A stretch of DNA of 5,241 nucleotides, taken from positions 1 to 5,241 of the forward strand of contig RFUD01000195.1 of assembly GCA_009923125.1 (NCBI GenBank), given 5' to 3'. The notes beneath the pieces were generated by a model. The model was given only the letters and a program-made list of their open reading frames with translations, was not told the DNA's origin and ran no database searches. Origin of the DNA: Planctomycetia bacterium. GTDB taxonomy: Bacteria > Planctomycetota > Planctomycetia > Pirellulales > UBA1268. A program made the position numbers and the translations under genes. Of this stretch, positions 1-5,241 are shown in pieces (the first letter of the stretch is position 1; each line of letters opens with the position of its first letter).

Positions 1-286
1 GCACGTCGGCCGGATCGGGTGGCGGCGGCAGCACGCGACGGCCGAGCGGCGTCTCGGGAAACCAGCGGAAGGCCAGCCCCAGGACGATCGGCACGACGAC
101 GGTGGCCACCGCGAGCACGACCAGCCCCGCGGTCGCCCCCAGTTCGAAGAACGCCGTCGCGATCGCCGCGATGATCGCCGTCAGGCTGAGAAAGCCGAGG
201 ATGCCGCCCGACGGCAGGAACACCTCGAGCACCATCACCGCCAGGCCGACCGCCAGCAGGATCACCACCCACAGCAGGGCCGTCAT
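1..286 (-). CDS. Short NfeD-like membrane protein, partial (C-terminus beyond left edge)
   Basis: The first 95 residues are visible; the frame is still open at the left edge. Three hydrophobic segments can be read (about residues 4-23, 28-48 and 52-74), followed by a Pro-rich stretch near residues 87-92. The motif E21-x-F-x-P-S-G-G-x-x-G-F matches the E-I-F-V-L-P-G-F-G-x-L-G turn in the membrane bundle of the long NfeD protein just upstream, so the two look like paralogous NfeD membrane modules. In the family, such short NfeD proteins usually end in a soluble OB-like domain and are often followed by a flotillin-like gene (FloA); both would lie outside this window, so that is expectation. The ATG shares an ATGA with the stop of the upstream gene, and GGTGA lies just before it, which fixes the start and suggests coupled translation. 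The role is probably membrane organisation with an SPFH scaffold (inference). Confidence 0.8.
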   Translation of the reverse strand, partial: MTALLWVVILLAVGLAVMVLEVFLPSGGILGFLSLTAIIAAIATAFFELGATAGLVVLAVATVVVPIVLGLAFRWFPETPLGRRVLPPPPDPADV

Positions 287-2754
287 CGCTCACCCGTCGC
301 CCGGGGCGCGCGACGCACGACGATCCGCCCGCCACGCTGCGCGACGACCCGCACCGGCTCGCCCGGCTCGACGAGTTCGCCGTCGGTGGCCACGTCGTGC
401 AGACGCCCGTCGATGCGGGCCTTGCCGGCGGGCACCAACCGCGAGGCGGCGACGCCCTCGAGCCCGACGAGGTCGGGCGTGGGATCGTCGAACGGTTCCG
501 CCGCGGGCGGTTCGAGCAGGACGTGCCGGAGGACCGGGGCCCGCGGCAGCCAGCGGCGCACCAGCACGCCGACCACCGCCACCCCGACCGCGGCCCCGAG
601 GATGCCCAGCAGCGACCACTGGAGTTGGCGAATCTGGTAGTCGTTGGTCGGCAGCACGAATGACTGGCTCGCGAGCACCAGCGACGCGATCACGAGCAGC
701 CCGCCCCCGAGCCCGAGCACGCCGAAGCCGGGCAGCACGAAGATCTCCGCCGCCAGGCAGAACAGGCCGGCGAGGAACAGCATCACCTCCAGCCAGCCGC
801 TGGTGCCGTGCAGATACTGGCTCCAGAAATAGATGATGAACGCCACCATCGCCACGAAGCCGCCGAACCCGACGCCCGGCGTGTGCATCTCGATGTACAG
901 GCCGGCGCCGCCCACGAGCAGCAGCAGCCACGCGATGCCCGGGCTGGCCAACGCGTCGAGCAGCCGCTCGGCCCACCCGGGTTCGCGAAGCGCGATCGTG
1001 TCGGGCAGCCCGTAGGTCGCGACGAGTTCGGGGAGCCCCTCGACGAGGTGCTGCGCCAGGCCCAGCGACTCGGCCGCACGACCACGCAGTTCGATCGGCC
1101 CCACGCCGACGTCGGCACCGAGCTTCCAGGTCTCGCGATCCTCGCGCGGCAGGAGCTCGTCGTCGCAGAAATAGTCGGTGCGTCCGGTCGCGGCTTGCGT
1201 CGCCCGGCGCACGACGATCCCCGGCGCGAGCAGCGCCACCGGCAGCGACCAGCTTCGCCCGCGCTTGCGCGCCACGCCCTCCCGCCAGGCGACGGCCAGC
1301 GCCTCCGCACGTCGTGGGTCGATCGTGGACGGGCCTTCCCCGCCGATCACGGCGTCGGGCCCGATCGCGAGTTCGTCGCACGCCAGCGCCACCAGCGCCG
1401 CGTCGGCCCGCGCCTCGCGGGGCACCCAGGCGACCGTCCGCACGCGGGCCGGGTCGAGCGTTGCCAGCCACGTCGCGAGCACGAGACTCTGCTCCGGATC
1501 ACCCCCCGGGCTGTCGATCCGCAGGCAGATGAAATTCGCCCCCTCGCCGACCGCGTCATCGACGTTCCGCTTCGCCCGCGCCACCGCGTCGGCGGTGATC
1601 GGCCCCGAGACGACGATCTGGGCCGCGTTCCAGCCGCCGCCGGCCGGATCGATCCGCAACGCCTCCTCGGCGACACCCAGCCCGCGGGCGAGCTCGTCCG
1701 GTGTGGCCGCGAGCAGCCGCACGACGCCCAGTTCGCGTGCGCGGCGGCCGGAGAGGGCCAGCGGCGTCGGGCCGATCGCCTGCACGTCGAGCACCGCCGA
1801 CTCCCGCCGGACGGCGTCGAGTTCGCGCTCCTCCACGAACCGCTCGCCCGCATCGGTGGTGACCCTGACGACGCGGGCTTCCGGGTCGAGGAGCGCCAGC
1901 GCCAACGCGGGCGGCACGGTCCTGCGGCGCGCCGCCACCTGCGCGTACCCGGCGCGCATCGCGTCGTCCACGACCGGCTCCTCCGCGTTGGCCGGCCCGA
2001 GCACGGCGTCCGCGGGCATCACGATCTCCTCGCAGGCCAGCGCCACGAGCACCGCGTGGCCGCGAACGCCCTCCGGCAGCGAGGCGACCGTCTTCACGCC
2101 GGCCAGCCGGTCGTCGCCGAGAAACCTGGCCAGTTCCAGCGCGCGGCCGAAGTCGCTCGGCAGCGCGTCGGCGTCGTCCCCGGCGCGGATCTCGAGCACG
2201 AGCACGCCGCGCTGGCCTCCCCGGCCCCGCAGGTCGTCGAGGCCCGTGATGCGGACGCGGGTGCCGTGGACGGCGAAGTCGAGCGAGCGGTTCACGAGCA
2301 GTTCGATGCCGTGGGCCCGGTACAGCCGCTCGAGCGCCTCGCGTGGCACGCCGGCCCAGTACTCCCAGTTGCCGAGGATGGCGATCCGCTGGGCCGCCGA
2401 CGGGCACTCGCGCAAAAACGTCTCCAGCCGCCACAGATCGGACCGCCGGTCGATCATGTCGCCGGTGAACAGGATGACATCCGGCCGCGAGTCGTGCAGC
2501 GCGGTCAGCAACCGCTGCTCGACCGCACCCATCCGATGGATGTGCAGGTCGCTCACCTGTGCCAGACGCAGCCGGGCGCCGGGGCGGGGGGTGCGGCTGG
2601 CGACCGCATGATCCGTGACCTGCAGCCGGTGCGGCGTGACGAGGAAGCCGTCGATGGCCCCCACGGTCGGCAGTCCCGCGGCGCACAACCCGCCTGCCAT
2701 CAGCAGCCGGCGGCGGGTCGGGTCGGCCGGGGGCGTCCTGCGAGCGATCGTCAT
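283..2754 (-). CDS. In-frame fusion: N-terminal half metallophosphoesterase + NfeD-type (ClpP-like) membrane protein
   Basis: 823 residues. Residues 13-40 are a Tat/anchor-like start (TRRRLL then a hydrophobic run). Residues 60-175 are a calcineurin-like phosphoesterase of the YkuE/YaeI type, with motif I S-D-L-H (D69, H71), motif II G-D-M-I-D (D99) and motif III G-N-W-E-Y-W (N129). The His and G-H-T-H motifs expected about 40-90 residues later are absent. From about residue 183 the protein is NfeD-like: ClpP-like domain 1 (183-350), ClpP-like domain 2 (379-580, with D-S-P-G-G at 414-418), about five membrane segments (605-621, 631-648, 654-674, 677-697, 713-733) and an OB-like tail (761-815). 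Neither ClpP-like domain shows the catalytic Ser (R-G-H-A-V and R-A-D-A-A at that place). The start is the ATG that overlaps the esterase stop (ATGA), with GAGG just upstream; the frame continues open to 3288, but that stretch is a shadow of the esterase. Normally these are two separate proteins. The phosphoesterase half is probably inactive; the NfeD half keeps its membrane and tail parts. Confidence 0.85.
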   Translation of the reverse strand: MTIARRTPPADPTRRRLLMAGGLCAAGLPTVGAIDGFLVTPHRLQVTDHAVASRTPRPGARLRLAQVSDLHIHRMGAVEQRLLTALHDSRPDVILFTGDMIDRRSDLWRLETFLRECPSAAQRIAILGNWEYWAGVPREALERLYRAHGIELLVNRSLDFAVHGTRVRITGLDDLRGRGGQRGVLVLEIRAGDDADALPSDFGRALELARFLGDDRLAGVKTVASLPEGVRGHAVLVALACEEIVMPADAVLGPANAEEPVVDDAMRAGYAQVAARRRTVPPALALALLDPEARVVRVTTDAGERFVEERELDAVRRESAVLDVQAIGPTPLALSGRRARELGVVRLLAATPDELARGLGVAEEALRIDPAGGGWNAAQIVVSGPITADAVARAKRNVDDAVGEGANFICLRIDSPGGDPEQSLVLATWLATLDPARVRTVAWVPREARADAALVALACDELAIGPDAVIGGEGPSTIDPRRAEALAVAWREGVARKRGRSWSLPVALLAPGIVVRRATQAATGRTDYFCDDELLPREDRETWKLGADVGVGPIELRGRAAESLGLAQHLVEGLPELVATYGLPDTIALREPGWAERLLDALASPGIAWLLLLVGGAGLYIEMHTPGVGFGGFVAMVAFIIYFWSQYLHGTSGWLEVMLFLAGLFCLAAEIFVLPGFGVLGLGGGLLVIASLVLASQSFVLPTNDYQIRQLQWSLLGILGAAVGVAVVGVLVRRWLPRAPVLRHVLLEPPAAEPFDDPTPDLVGLEGVAASRLVPAGKARIDGRLHDVATDGELVEPGEPVRVVAQRGGRIVVRRAPRATGER
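2208..2232 (-). other. Junction between phosphoesterase and NfeD parts
   Basis: On the coding strand the last residues that fit a phosphoesterase are G-L-D-D-L-R, and the first that fit a ClpP-like strand are G-V-L-V-L-E-I. About seven residues (G-R-G-G-Q-R-G) lie between them and could belong to either parent. The frame is kept across the join. The DNA here is very G-rich on the coding strand, with two runs of four G separated by CC (complement of 2219-2228) and GGCC repeated at 9-base spacing. Short repeats of this kind could serve as microhomology in a deletion or mislead an assembler. The exact breakpoint cannot be fixed without an unfused relative. Confidence 0.6.
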
Positions 2755-3899
2755 GGCGCCTCGACGGCCGGGCCGCGGACACCCGGGGAAAGCGTGCGGT
2801 CGAGGAACTCGAGCAACGCCCGCCCCGCGGGGGCGGAGCGATCGATGGCCGCCCGGTGACCGGTGCCGGGGAGGACGACGAGCATGCTCTCGACGCCCGC
2901 CTCGCGCAGCCGTCGATCGAGCGCGATGCTCTGGGCCGTGGGGATCGACTCGTCGCGGTCGCCGTGGATCAGGAGGCAGGGTGGGTCGTCGGCCGAGACG
3001 TACGAGATCGGGCTCGCCCGCTGGGCCGCCTCGCGAAACTCCGCGAGCGGCCCGCCGATGAGCAGGCTCGCCGGCGACGACGGCCGCTCGTGATCGGGGC
3101 CGAGCGACGCGAGGTCCGAGGGCGCGGCCACGGCACAGATCCCGGCGACCCGTGGCTCCGTCTGCGCCGACAGGCCGACGAGCGCCGCGAGGTGGCCGCC
3201 CGCGCCGCTGCCGACCAGCGCGATGCGTTCGGGGTCGATTCCCCACAGGTCGCCCCCGCGCCGGATCTCGTCCAAAGCGGCGCGGCAATCGTCGAGCTGC
3301 GCCGGGAACGTGGCGGTGTCGGTGAGGCGGTAGCCCACGCTGGCCACGGCGTAGCCCTCATCGGTCAGCCAGGCGATCGGGCAGTCGGCCCGGGAACCGT
3401 CCCGCCAGCCGTCGCCATGGATCCACACGACCAGCGGCATGCCCCCGGTCGAGCAGCCCGCGGGCAGGAAGATGTCGAAACGCTGGCGGTCAGTCGCCGC
3501 CGGCAGCGACGGCTGGTCGCGGTGGACGATCACGCCGGGTCCCGGCGCCTCCCCGGCAAACGGCGAACCGAGCGTGCTCGCCATCGGCGCCGAGGCCGGC
3601 GGGCGCGGTGCTGAAAACACCTCCGACACGTTCAGCGGAACGACCGGGTCGGCCGGCTGCCGGACTTCCACCGGCAATTCGTCGAGCGGCATCCGCCGCC
3701 GCGTCGCGGCCCGGCGCTGGGCCCTCCGGGACGGCCTTCGGCCGGCCGACATGTCGGACTCGAACGGCGCGTCGGCGGTGGCCCGCGGATCGCCCCGCCA
3801 GGCCAGCTGGACGTCGCCCCAGTCACGTGCCGGGGCCGGGGCGGCCACCACGATGGCCACCCCGACCGCGGCGAGCGAGCGCACGAGACACGGGTTCAT
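2751..3899 (-). CDS. Secreted alpha/beta hydrolase (BD-FAE / esterase-lipase type), nucleophile Ser apparently missing
   Basis: 382 residues. Residues 1-24 read as a signal peptide (basic start, hydrophobic core, A-P-A-P-A before R25-D26), so the protein is probably exported. Residues 26-130 are low in complexity, with an Arg-rich stretch at 54-69, and do not resemble the fold. The hydrolase core runs from about 137 to 370: oxyanion-hole motif H-G-D-G-W (161-165, usually HGGGW), Y-R-L at 190-192, F-P-A-Q-L-D-D-C-R-A-A (198-208), the nucleophile elbow at 230-236, H-G-D-R-D-E-S-I-P (312-320, likely acid D316) and G-T-G-H (likely His348). The elbow reads G-S-G-A-G-G-H, whereas relatives read G-x-S-A-G-G-H, so counting back from the His the nucleophile position is Gly232 and a Ser sits one residue earlier. 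Activity is therefore doubtful. The start is supported by GGAGG 8 bases upstream and by the signal peptide. It lies 30 bases after the YidB-like gene and overlaps the next gene by ATGA. The substrate is unknown; carbohydrate-ester or small-ester hydrolysis is typical of the family. Confidence 0.88.
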   Translation of the reverse strand: MNPCLVRSLAAVGVAIVVAAPAPARDWGDVQLAWRGDPRATADAPFESDMSAGRRPSRRAQRRAATRRRMPLDELPVEVRQPADPVVPLNVSEVFSAPRPPASAPMASTLGSPFAGEAPGPGVIVHRDQPSLPAATDRQRFDIFLPAGCSTGGMPLVVWIHGDGWRDGSRADCPIAWLTDEGYAVASVGYRLTDTATFPAQLDDCRAALDEIRRGGDLWGIDPERIALVGSGAGGHLAALVGLSAQTEPRVAGICAVAAPSDLASLGPDHERPSSPASLLIGGPLAEFREAAQRASPISYVSADDPPCLLIHGDRDESIPTAQSIALDRRLREAGVESMLVVLPGTGHRAAIDRSAPAGRALLEFLDRTLSPGVRGPAVEAP

Positions 3900-3907
3900 C
3901 GCGCAGC

Positions 3908-3912
3908 CCTCC
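3908..3912 (-). promoter_or_regulatory. Ribosome binding site of the esterase gene
   Basis: GGAGG on the coding strand, 8 bases before the ATG at 3899. It is the best Shine-Dalgarno match in the window and confirms the upstream start, and with it the signal peptide, over internal Met codons such as M70 or M106. Confidence 0.65.
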
Positions 3913-3929
3913 GTCGGCGTCGCGGGCGA

Positions 3930-4361
3930 CTAGCGACGAGCCTGGACCTGACCCGACGGGGTGAGCTCGTCGATGATCTTGGGGATGTACCGGGAGAGAA
4001 CCTCGGCGAGGTGCTCGCGATCGATGTTCCGCTGCCGGGCGATGTCCTCGAGTTCGCGCTCACCGAACACATCCTCGATCTGCCGGCGGCTGACCGGCTT
4101 GTTGGGGCCGGTGCGGACCCACGAATCGACCTCGTCGCGGAGGCCCTTCTCCTCGAACTGCTTGACCACGTCAGGGAGCTTCTGGGCGGAGCCGCCGCCG
4201 AAAATCTGCTTGAAGATTTCCCCCAGGTCATCGGGCGAGGGCATCCCCGAGGGCGGTTGCTGCGGGCGTTGCTGCGGCTGGGGCTGCGGCGCGCGTTGCG
4301 GGGCCTGCTGCTGGGCGGCGCCCTCGATCACCTGCTTCAAGATTTCACCGAGGATGTCCAT
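3930..4361 (-). CDS. YidB-like (DUF937) protein with Pro/Gln-rich linker
   Basis: 143 residues, close to the size of E. coli YidB. The C-terminal half is the recognisable part: G-L-R-D-E-V-D-S-W-V at 73-82, T-G-P-N-K-P-V-S at 84-91, then a helix pair ending in I-I-D-E-L-T-P-S-G (129-137). These match the family pattern (V-x-S-W-V-G-T-G-x-N-x-P-I-S and L-P-x-x-V-D-x-L-T-P-x-G). The N-terminus D-I-L-G-E-I-L-K-Q-V-I-E-G (2-14) is echoed by D-D-L-G-E-I-F-K-Q-I-F-G-G (44-56), with a Pro/Gln-rich linker between them. No signal peptide or membrane helix is visible, so it is probably cytoplasmic. Its biochemical function is unknown in the family. No clear Shine-Dalgarno precedes the ATG. The frame stays open far upstream, but that part is a shadow of the regulator, and homology begins at this Met. 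The esterase starts 30 bases after the stop, so the two are probably co-transcribed. Confidence 0.82.
   Translation of the reverse strand: MDILGEILKQVIEGAAQQQAPQRAPQPQPQQRPQQPPSGMPSPDDLGEIFKQIFGGGSAQKLPDVVKQFEEKGLRDEVDSWVRTGPNKPVSRRQIEDVFGERELEDIARQRNIDREHLAEVLSRYIPKIIDELTPSGQVQARR
4251..4313 (-). repeat. Low-complexity Pro/Gln-coding tract
   Basis: Encodes residues 17-37 of the YidB-like protein, almost only Gln, Pro, Ala and Arg. On the plus strand it appears as repeated gttgctgcgg-like units. It acts as a flexible linker between the two copies of the L-G-E-I-x-K-Q motif. Such tracts are prone to length change by slippage. Confidence 0.6.
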
Positions 4362-4396
4362 CGCGTTGTTCCGGGGAGGAAGGTTCGGGGTTGGAA

Positions 4397-4413
4397 GCCG
4401 CTCCACGAGCGGC
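4397..4413 (-). other. Small inverted repeat upstream of the YidB-like gene
   Basis: A perfect 6-base stem gccgct/agcggc with a 5-base loop, about 36 bases before the ATG of the YidB-like gene. On the transcribed strand only TT follows, so it is not a standard intrinsic terminator. It could be a leader hairpin or chance in GC-rich DNA. Confidence 0.3.
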
Positions 4414-4417
4414 CTCG

Positions 4418-4431
4418 AGACTCTGCAGTCT
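4418..4431. other. Small inverted repeat (AGACT-CTGC-AGTCT)
   Basis: A 5-base stem with a 4-base loop, nearly palindromic, so it could be a protein-binding dyad or a short hairpin. It is the middle one of three inverted repeats in the 112-base gap. Its base composition is less GC-rich than the surroundings, which makes it a little less likely to be chance, but no regulator can be named. Confidence 0.25.
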
Positions 4432-4446
4432 ATGGGCTGGCGACCG

Positions 4447-4465
4447 CACCGGAAAGCGGCCGGTG
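4447..4465 (-). terminator. Possible weak terminator hairpin after the regulator gene
   Basis: A 6-base stem caccgg/ccggtg with a 7-base loop, starting 8 bases after the TGA of the sigma-54 activator. Position and GC-rich stem fit a terminator, but no U-run follows, so termination would be weak or Rho-dependent. The alternative is read-through into the YidB-like gene. Confidence 0.3.
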
Positions 4466-4473
4466 ATTCCCGA

Positions 4474-5241
4474 TCAACGGTCGATTTTCGCCCGCAGCGT
4501 CGCCCGATCCACGCCCAGCAGGCGGGCGGCGGCGGTGCGGTTGCCGGCCGTGCGGGCGAGCGCCTCGTCGAAGATCGTGGTCTCGACACAGGCCAGCAGC
4601 CGCTCGTGCAGGTCGCCCGATCCGCTCGCCTCGTCCGGCCAACGTTCGGCGACCCAGGCCCGCACCGCGTCCTGCACCCGCTGCTCGGCGGGCGGGCCGG
4701 AGGGGATCTGAGGTCCTGCGGGCGATGCGGCGGGCAGGTGATCCGGGGCGAGGGCGGCGCCGCGCGCGACCACCGTCGCATACGCGATCGCGTGCCGGAG
4801 TTCGCGCACGTTGCCGGGCCAGCGACGGCACCGGAGGGCGTCGAGAAACGCCGGGGTGATCGCCGGCCGCGGTCCGCCGGAGTGCTCCAGAAACCACTCG
4901 ACGAGTGCCGGCAGATCGTCGAGCCGATCCGCCAGCGGCGGCATCGCGAGCGGGAAGCCATTGAGGCGATGGAACAGGTCGGCCCGAAACAGGCCGGTCG
5001 CCACGGCCGCGTCGAGGTCGCGGTTGGTGGCGGCGACGACCCGCACGTCGATCGGTCGCGGTGTCGCCGCGCCCACGGGGGTGATCTCGCGGGCCTCGAG
5101 CACCCGCAGCAGCTTCGCCTGCACCTCGGGAGGCGCCTCGCCGATCTCGTCGAGGAGCAGCGTGCCCCCGCCGGCCAGTTCGAACAGTCCGGCCCGGTCG
5201 CCCGTGGCGCCGGTGAAGGCGCCGCGGACATGGCCGAAGAG
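4474..5241 (-). CDS. Sigma-54-dependent transcriptional activator (AAA+ and Fis-type HTH), partial (N-terminus beyond right edge)
   Basis: The last 255 residues are present, in frame from the right edge to TGA. Counting from the edge: G-A-F-T-G-A at 7-12 (loop that contacts sigma-54), Walker B G-G-T-L-L-L-D-E-I-G at 25-34, sensor I A-A-T-N-R-D-L at 70-76, the R-x-D-L-F-H-R-L arginine-finger stretch at 86-93, and W-P-G-N-V-R-E-L (sensor II) at 141-148. The C-terminal DNA-binding helix-turn-helix is at about 226-253 (A-G-N-R-T-A-A-A-R-L-L-G-V-D-R-A-T-L). All visible AAA+ motifs are canonical, so it should be an active ATP-driven activator of RNA polymerase with sigma-54. Walker A and any sensory domain lie outside the window, so the signal it responds to cannot be told. 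An internal GTG at 5124 is not the start, because the family match runs through it. The gene is followed by the YidB-like gene on the same strand after 112 bases; I see no convincing -24/-12 promoter in that gap. Confidence 0.93.
   Translation of the reverse strand, partial: LFGHVRGAFTGATGDRAGLFELAGGGTLLLDEIGEAPPEVQAKLLRVLEAREITPVGAATPRPIDVRVVAATNRDLDAAVATGLFRADLFHRLNGFPLAMPPLADRLDDLPALVEWFLEHSGGPRPAITPAFLDALRCRRWPGNVRELRHAIAYATVVARGAALAPDHLPAASPAGPQIPSGPPAEQRVQDAVRAWVAERWPDEASGSGDLHERLLACVETTIFDEALARTAGNRTAAARLLGVDRATLRAKIDR

Noticed and set aside
1178..2611. A 477-codon plus-strand open frame
   Set aside because: Ser/Arg/Ala-rich composition typical of a shadow frame; no motif found.
808..2859. 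A 683-codon open frame on the plus strand opposite the phosphoesterase-NfeD gene
   Set aside because: Antisense shadow of a GC-rich gene. Its product is full of Arg, Pro, His and Ala without recognisable domains, while the opposite strand has clear families.
2755..3288. Upstream extension of the fusion frame (178 codons)
   Set aside because: It overlaps the esterase coding region in another frame and reads as Arg/Pro-rich nonsense. The ATG at 2754 has an ATGA overlap, a nearby GAGG and the export signal.
4427..4455. Possible sigma-70 promoter on the minus strand (TTTCCG, 17 bases, TAGACT)
   Set aside because: The -35 element matches only about half of the consensus, and TAGACT overlaps an inverted repeat; it could easily be chance.
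4362..5231. Upstream extension of the YidB-like frame to 433 codons
   Set aside because: Shadow of the sigma-54 activator. Homology begins at the Met at 4361.
1..5241. CRISPR arrays, tRNA or rRNA genes, insertion sequences, phage genes
   Set aside because: No regularly spaced repeats, no tRNA-like cloverleaf, no rRNA core sequences and no transposase or integrase motifs were seen on either strand.

Overview
The window is GC-rich, densely packed DNA in which every gene I can support lies on the minus strand, so the genes read from the right edge to the left. The content suggests a planctomycete, probably of the Pirellula type. The signs are a long NfeD-type protein with two degenerate ClpP-like domains followed by a second short NfeD protein, an esterase with a long low-complexity N-terminus, and a sigma-54 activator. 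This assignment is inferred from family memory and base composition, not from a search.

Layout in transcription order (right to left): (1) 5241-4474, the C-terminal 255 residues of a sigma-54-dependent AAA+ activator with GAFTGA loop, Walker B, arginine finger and Fis-type helix-turn-helix; its start lies outside the window. (2) 4473-4362, a 112-base gap with three small inverted repeats. (3) 4361-3930, a 143-residue YidB-like (DUF937) protein with a Pro/Gln-rich linker. (4) After 30 bases, 3899-2751, a secreted alpha/beta hydrolase of the BD-FAE/esterase type. (5) Overlapping it by 4 bases (ATGA), 2754-283, an 823-residue open frame joining the N-terminal half of a metallophosphoesterase to an NfeD protein (two ClpP-like domains, membrane bundle, OB-like tail). 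(6) Overlapping that by another ATGA, 286 to the left edge, the start of a second, short NfeD-like membrane protein.

The most unusual point is the join in gene 5. The phosphoesterase half has its first three metal/phosphate motifs and then stops, without the C-terminal His and GHTH motifs. The NfeD half starts inside its first ClpP-like domain, without the leading strand-helix segment that domain 2 of the same protein still has. The junction (about 2208-2232) is in frame. It is either a genuine deletion-fusion of two adjacent genes or an assembly error, and the sequence alone cannot decide which.

A second oddity is that enzyme-like domains in this cluster appear to lack core catalytic residues. 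The esterase has Gly where the nucleophilic Ser is expected, both ClpP-like domains lack the usual Ser, and the phosphoesterase is cut short. The cluster looks like an envelope/membrane-associated transcription unit: exported esterase, exported phosphoesterase, and NfeD proteins that in other bacteria partner flotillin-like scaffolds. That functional reading is inference.
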